From contig USPT01000007.1 in assembly GCA_900556705.1 (NCBI GenBank), forward strand, positions 1-15,931: a DNA stretch of 15,931 nucleotides, written 5' to 3'. Of the stretch, positions 12,861-15,931 are shown piece after piece. A program made the translations under genes and the position numbers. Position 1 is the stretch's first letter. Every line of letters starts with the position of its first letter. The stretch comes from an uncultured Collinsella sp. Its GTDB lineage: Bacteria > Actinomycetota > Coriobacteriia > Coriobacteriales > Coriobacteriaceae. Below the pieces are notes generated by a model, which was not told the origin of the DNA, made no database searches, and saw only the letters and a list, made by a program, of their open reading frames with translations.

Positions 12861-14333
12861 TTACTTGGCCTGCTTATCGAGCGTGGGCTTCATGGCAATC
12901 AGGATTGCAGCGGCGACCACGGCGCCAATCACGATGTCCAGGCAGAACAGCGCGACGTTGTTGGTGGCAAGGGCGACGATAAAGCCACCGTGCGGGACGT
13001 AGCAGTCGATACCCTGGAAGGCGGCGAGCGCCGCGCCCACGGCAGAGCCGATGCAGATGCCGGGCAGGGTGTGGCCAAGGTCCTTGACCGCGAAGGGGAT
13101 AGCGCCCTCGGTAATGCCGATGCAGCCCATGAACAGTGCGGAGATACCCATCTGGCGATCGGCGTCATCGAACTTGTTCTTGGCGATGAGCGCAGCAAGG
13201 CCGCAGGCAATCGGGGGAATGGCGACGGCGACGCGGAACATGCCGTTGGGGCCATAGATGCCGGAGGCCATGATGGCCATGGTGAAGGTCGAGGCGGTCT
13301 TGTTGATGGGGCCACCCATATCGAAGGCGGTCATAACGCCAATGACCAGACCCAGGACAACTGCGGAACCGCCCTGCAGGCTGCCGAGCACGCCGGTGAG
13401 CCAGTCCATCACAAAGCCAAGCGGCGTGGCCAGGATGTAGATATAGGCCATGCCCAGGACAAGCGAGGTCAGAATCGGGATGATCAGGATGGGCATGATG
13501 GTCTGGATGGTGTTGTTGACCTTCCAGGTCTTCATCCAGCGGACAAAGTAGCCGCAGATGACCGCCATGATCATGGCGCCCAAGAAGCCGGTCGAAACGC
13601 TGTTGCCGTTAGGGGTAACGACTGCGTTGTTGACCAGGTAGCCCAGGACAAAACCGGGGGCGAGCGCGGGCTTGCCGGCCATCGAGTAGGAGATGTATGC
13701 CGCAAGCACCGGGATCATCATGGAGATGCCGGCCATGCCGATGGTGTTAAGGCTCACCATCAGCGGGTTCGTAACCTCCATGCCGTTGGCGCCGGCGGTA
13801 CCGGATGCCAGCGAGAAGGCAAGAAACACGCCGCCGATAACGACGATGGGGATAAAATAGGAAACGCCGGTATTGAATGCATTGAGCAGCGTCTTGCCAG
13901 GATCGGCAAAGATAGACTGCTTGGACGCCGGTGTCGGGGCCTGCGGGGCAGCGGAGACGGCCTTCTTCTCTGCCTTGGCCTCGGCCTTGGGCGCGTCAAC
14001 GGCGCCACCCGTCGCCTTGATGATCTCAATGGCCTGGTCGATGATCTTTACCGGATCGGCGATTACATCCGAGGTGCCGACCTTCAGGAACTTGCCCTCG
14101 GCCATCTTCTGCTCAAAACGGTCCTCGTTCTCGACACCCACGTCGACGGACTCCAGGACCAGGTCGGCGGAGTCCACGTCTTCCTGCGTGAGCTCATTCT
14201 CGATACCCAGGCCACCCTGAGCCTCGACCTTGCACTCGATGCCACGGGCGGCGCATTCATCCTGAATCGCCTTCTGGGCCATATACGTGTGGGCGATACC
14301 CACAGTACAGGCGGCAACGCCTACGATCTTCAT
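12861..14333 (-). CDS. PTS fructose-type EIIBC component (sugar permease)
   Basis: A 490-residue membrane protein that imports and phosphorylates a sugar. EIIB (1-108) has active-site C9 in ACTVGIAHTYMA; family members usually read CPTGIAHT, so the residue after the cysteine differs. An Ala/Pro/Lys-rich linker (110-138) joins it to EIIC (140-485), which has about ten membrane segments and the fructose-family motifs DMGGPINK (338-345), GITEGAIPFA (406-415) and PHGG (447-450). No EIIA domain is fused; the EIIA is the operon's last gene. The ATG at 14333 is preferred, with AGAGGGA just upstream and the canonical start MKIVGVAACT; an in-frame start at 14435 would add 34 residues unlike the family and overlap the predicted promoter. 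Fructose-type EIIBC proteins usually deliver sugar 1-phosphates. Substrate is unknown. Confidence 0.92.
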   Translation of the reverse strand: MKIVGVAACTVGIAHTYMAQKAIQDECAARGIECKVEAQGGLGIENELTQEDVDSADLVLESVDVGVENEDRFEQKMAEGKFLKVGTSDVIADPVKIIDQAIEIIKATGGAVDAPKAEAKAEKKAVSAAPQAPTPASKQSIFADPGKTLLNAFNTGVSYFIPIVVIGGVFLAFSLASGTAGANGMEVTNPLMVSLNTIGMAGISMMIPVLAAYISYSMAGKPALAPGFVLGYLVNNAVVTPNGNSVSTGFLGAMIMAVICGYFVRWMKTWKVNNTIQTIMPILIIPILTSLVLGMAYIYILATPLGFVMDWLTGVLGSLQGGSAVVLGLVIGVMTAFDMGGPINKTASTFTMAIMASGIYGPNGMFRVAVAIPPIACGLAALIAKNKFDDADRQMGISALFMGCIGITEGAIPFAVKDLGHTLPGICIGSAVGAALAAFQGIDCYVPHGGFIVALATNNVALFCLDIVIGAVVAAAILIAMKPTLDKQAK

Positions 14334-14433
14334 TGCTTCCCTCTTTTCATAGAGTTGCGTGCGCAAGACACCGTCTGCGGAGGCCTCCGGAGCATCCCCT
14401 GCCGTTTGGACTTGCTGTCTTTTCGACAAGAAC

Positions 14434-14462
14434 AATATAGGTGCTCGTTTTTCTTAATGCCA
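14434..14462 (-). promoter_or_regulatory. Candidate promoter for the PTS/transketolase operon
   Basis: On the minus strand, -10 TATATT (14439-14434) lies 17 bases after a poor -35, TGGCAT (14462-14457). The weak -35 suggests help from an activator or low basal activity. It would give a leader of roughly 95 bases before the EIIBC ATG. Confidence 0.4.
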
Positions 14463-14496
14463 GCTTATTTCGGTAAACGCGCAGGTCAGAGCGTTG

Positions 14497-14523
14497 GTTA
14501 TGCGATTTAGTTATGCGTTTAAC
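14497..14523. promoter_or_regulatory. Two overlapping LacI-type operator candidates
   Basis: GTTATGCGTTTAAC (14510-14523) is palindromic around a central CG (GTTAnnCGnnTAAC). Directly next to it, sharing one base, is the related GTTATGCGATTTAG (14497-14510). The pair is also enclosed by TTGGTTA and TAACCAA arms. The sites lie about 60-90 bp upstream of the predicted operon start and beside the regulator gene, so they are the natural targets of the LacI-type protein encoded next door. Confidence 0.55.
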
Positions 14524-14748
14524 CAAAAATGAATCCTGCGATTTTGCCCTCGATTTCAAAAGTCAAGAAGTATTTGATTTTCTCGGTAGACGGCAGATGC
14601 GCATGCCGGTCACAAATTTCGACCCCACCCGTATGCCGCATTTGTTGCATACTCATATGAAAGGAAAAAGCCGCTCACCGAAGCGTATCCTTCACCAAGA
14701 CTCAAAGTCATCATGTTGGAAAATGCTCATCTGTCGGAAGGAGTCGCT

Positions 14749-15759
14749 GTGGCAAAACAGCGCGTTACGATCGCAGACGTCGCTCGAGAGGCGGGAACCT
14801 CGACGGCAAGCGTCTCGTATTACCTCAACGACAAACGAGAAAAGCTTAGCGAGAAGACGCAGAACAAAATCGCGCGCGTCATTAAGGAACTCGGATACGT
14901 TCCCAACGCCCAAGCGCAGACGCTCACCGGCAAGCAAACCCACGTCATTGCCATCATCATTTTGGATAACACCAACAAATGGGCGGGGCTCGTTCTCAAT
15001 GGCATGGAGCAGGTCATGCTCCCCGCGGGCTACCAGACGGTCGTTTGCACGAGCAACTTTAACCCCGAGACCGAGCTCATGTACGTCGACAAGATGCTCT
15101 CGCTGGGCGTCGATGGCTTTATCATCCAGCCCACGGCAAACTTCAAAGCCGTGCATGACCGCATTAGACGCGCCGGCAAGCCGGTCGTCTTTTTCGATGC
15201 GGCCATCTATAGCCCAGGTACCAGCTGGATCAAAACCAACCTTTACGACGGCGTGTACAACGCCACACAGGCACTCCTCGACGCCGGCTACGAAGATTTC
15301 TTTTCCATTGCCGCCAACATGACCGAAATGCGCACCCGCATGGAGCGTTTTCAGGGGTATGCCGAGGCGCTGGCAGCGAACGGGCAGCTCTACAAAGCGA
15401 TTCCCATCGATCACAACAAGCCGTCAATCAACGAGCTCACCGAATACTTTAAATTCAAGTTCAATCCCGCCAAGCGAACCCTTATCTTCGTGCAAAATCA
15501 GTGGGCACTTCCCCGTGTCTACAAGGCCCTCCAGCCAATGGCCCATCTGCTTCCGCAGCAAATCGGCCTTTTGGGACTCAACTGCGAAGACTGGACTAAT
15601 CTCACCACACCGACCGTCTCCACCATCATCGAGCCCGTCGACCAAGAAGGTCGCGAAGCAGCCGAGATGCTGCTCGCCCTACTTGACGGAAGCAGCGAAC
15701 CCGGCGAGCAGCGCATTCTCGAGTGCAAGCTCAACTGGCTCGACTCCACCTCGATCTAG
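14749..15759 (+). CDS. LacI-family transcriptional regulator of the PTS/transketolase operon
   Basis: A 336-residue DNA-binding sensor. The N-terminal helix-turn-helix VTIADVAREAGTSTASVSYYL (6-26, shown here only as a landmark) and the hinge PNAQAQTLTGK (52-62) are standard LacI features, although the hinge has Gln where Arg is usual. Residues 65-330 form the periplasmic-binding-protein-like effector domain. The GTG at 14749 is chosen because GGAAGGAG lies five bases upstream and the product starts MAKQRVTIADVA, typical for the family; an ATG at 14713 adds 12 atypical residues. It is divergent from the EIIBC operon and two palindromic sites lie between them, so it most likely controls that operon and possibly itself. 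The effector is presumably the imported sugar or its phosphate. Confidence 0.9.
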   Translation: MAKQRVTIADVAREAGTSTASVSYYLNDKREKLSEKTQNKIARVIKELGYVPNAQAQTLTGKQTHVIAIIILDNTNKWAGLVLNGMEQVMLPAGYQTVVCTSNFNPETELMYVDKMLSLGVDGFIIQPTANFKAVHDRIRRAGKPVVFFDAAIYSPGTSWIKTNLYDGVYNATQALLDAGYEDFFSIAANMTEMRTRMERFQGYAEALAANGQLYKAIPIDHNKPSINELTEYFKFKFNPAKRTLIFVQNQWALPRVYKALQPMAHLLPQQIGLLGLNCEDWTNLTTPTVSTIIEPVDQEGREAAEMLLALLDGSSEPGEQRILECKLNWLDSTSI

Positions 15760-15764
15760 ACCGC

Positions 15765-15793
15765 GGGACAAATGAATCAGTAGCGTTTGTCTC
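15765..15793 (+). terminator. Possible weak terminator of the regulator gene
   Basis: GGGACAAA (15765-15772) and TTTGTCTC (15786-15793) form an 8-bp stem with one wobble, five bases past the stop codon. Only AAATCTTAAG follows, so the T-run is poor. Confidence 0.4.
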
Positions 15794-15878
15794 AAATCTT
15801 AAGTATTTGTTCGACAGAACGGCCTCTGCCGGCTCCTGCTAGACTGGTAGACTCCCAACCGTCCATCCAGGAGCCTCA

Positions 15879-15931
15879 ATGTCGCGCAAGTCCGCCTACA
15901 AGCAAGTGCTTTCCATCGGCACCGCCGTAGT
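15879..15931 (+). CDS. Start of an unidentified protein (partial, runs off the window)
   Basis: An ATG at 15879 with AGGAG five bases upstream opens a frame reading MSRKSAYKQVLSIGTAVV to the window edge. A short basic start followed by hydrophobic residues could be a first membrane segment. Seventeen codons are too few to assign a family. It follows the LacI-type gene after a 119-bp gap containing a weak terminator, so it is probably a separate unit. Confidence 0.6.
   Translation, partial: MSRKSAYKQVLSIGTAV

Larger units (their letters stand above)
14334..14748. other. Divergent intergenic region between EIIBC and the LacI-type regulator
   Basis: This 415-bp gap holds a candidate promoter for the operon, two overlapping LacI-type palindromes, a 12-bp palindrome CGGAGGCCTCCG (14378-14389) in the EIIBC leader, and GTATGC/GCATAC arms (14631-14636 and 14647-14652) upstream of the regulator. 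I see no convincing promoter for the regulator and no supported small gene. Confidence 0.5.

Noticed and set aside
11376..14510. A 1044-codon open frame on the plus strand across the EIIBC and GatZ-like genes
   Set aside because: It is antisense to two well-recognised genes. The frame stays open because GC-rich third positions on the coding strand remove stop codons from the opposite strand; the translation is low-complexity Gly/Ala/Val/Asp/Leu and matches no family I know.
14513..15322. An overlapping 269-codon plus-strand frame at the start of the LacI-type gene
   Set aside because: It is a different frame over the well-supported LacI regulator, and its translation is Ser/Arg/Pro-rich and out-of-frame in character.

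Overview
The window is high-GC bacterial DNA made of sugar-catabolism operons. The gene content, codon style and PTS/LacI-type control suggest a gut actinobacterium of the Coriobacteriia, probably Collinsella-like. That placement is an impression from the sequence, not a search result.

Layout. (1) 1-331: the end of a plus-strand gene, a strong stem-loop terminator and a long imperfect inverted repeat, lying between convergent genes. (2) 332-5873, minus strand: a four-gene L-rhamnose operon in the order rhamnulokinase (rhaB), rhamnulose-1-phosphate aldolase (rhaD), MFS sugar transporter, and an L-fucose/L-arabinose-isomerase-family protein. It is driven by a near-consensus promoter with a LacI-type palindrome filling the -35/-10 spacer and a second copy just past the predicted start of transcription. 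No classical RhaA is present; the isomerase-family protein sits in its place. (3) 5954-6677, minus strand: a HAD phosphatase/phosphomutase with its own terminator. (4) 6852-7757, plus strand: a solitary LarE-type sulfur transferase and its terminator. (5) 7731-8260: a non-coding, decayed stretch between two near-identical 41-bp repeats. It holds the degenerate tail of a winged-helix protein on the minus strand and a dense cluster of TTAGAGAGA/TCTCTCTAA motifs. (6) 8263-14333, minus strand: a six-gene operon in the order PTS fructose-type EIIBC, GatZ/KbaZ-family protein, small transaldolase, transketolase N-half, transketolase C-half, PTS EIIA. (7) 14749-15759, plus strand: a divergent LacI-family regulator, with two overlapping CG-centred palindromic sites in the shared intergenic region. 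(8) 15879-15931: the start of another plus-strand gene.

How it works together. In the rhamnose block, L-rhamnose enters through the MFS carrier, is isomerised, phosphorylated by RhaB and cleaved by RhaD to dihydroxyacetone phosphate and L-lactaldehyde. In the PTS block, EIIA and EIIBC would import and phosphorylate a ketose-like sugar. The GatZ/KbaZ-like protein, which has no catalytic GatY/KbaY partner in view, may epimerise the sugar phosphate; transaldolase and the split transketolase would then pass carbon into the pentose-phosphate pool. The substrate is not evident from sequence. This PTS-epimerase-TAL-TKT cassette is the best candidate here for a poorly described pathway. Nearly every intercistronic gap in both operons that is longer than about 60 bp contains a strong stem-loop, which suggests post-transcriptional tuning of gene dosage.
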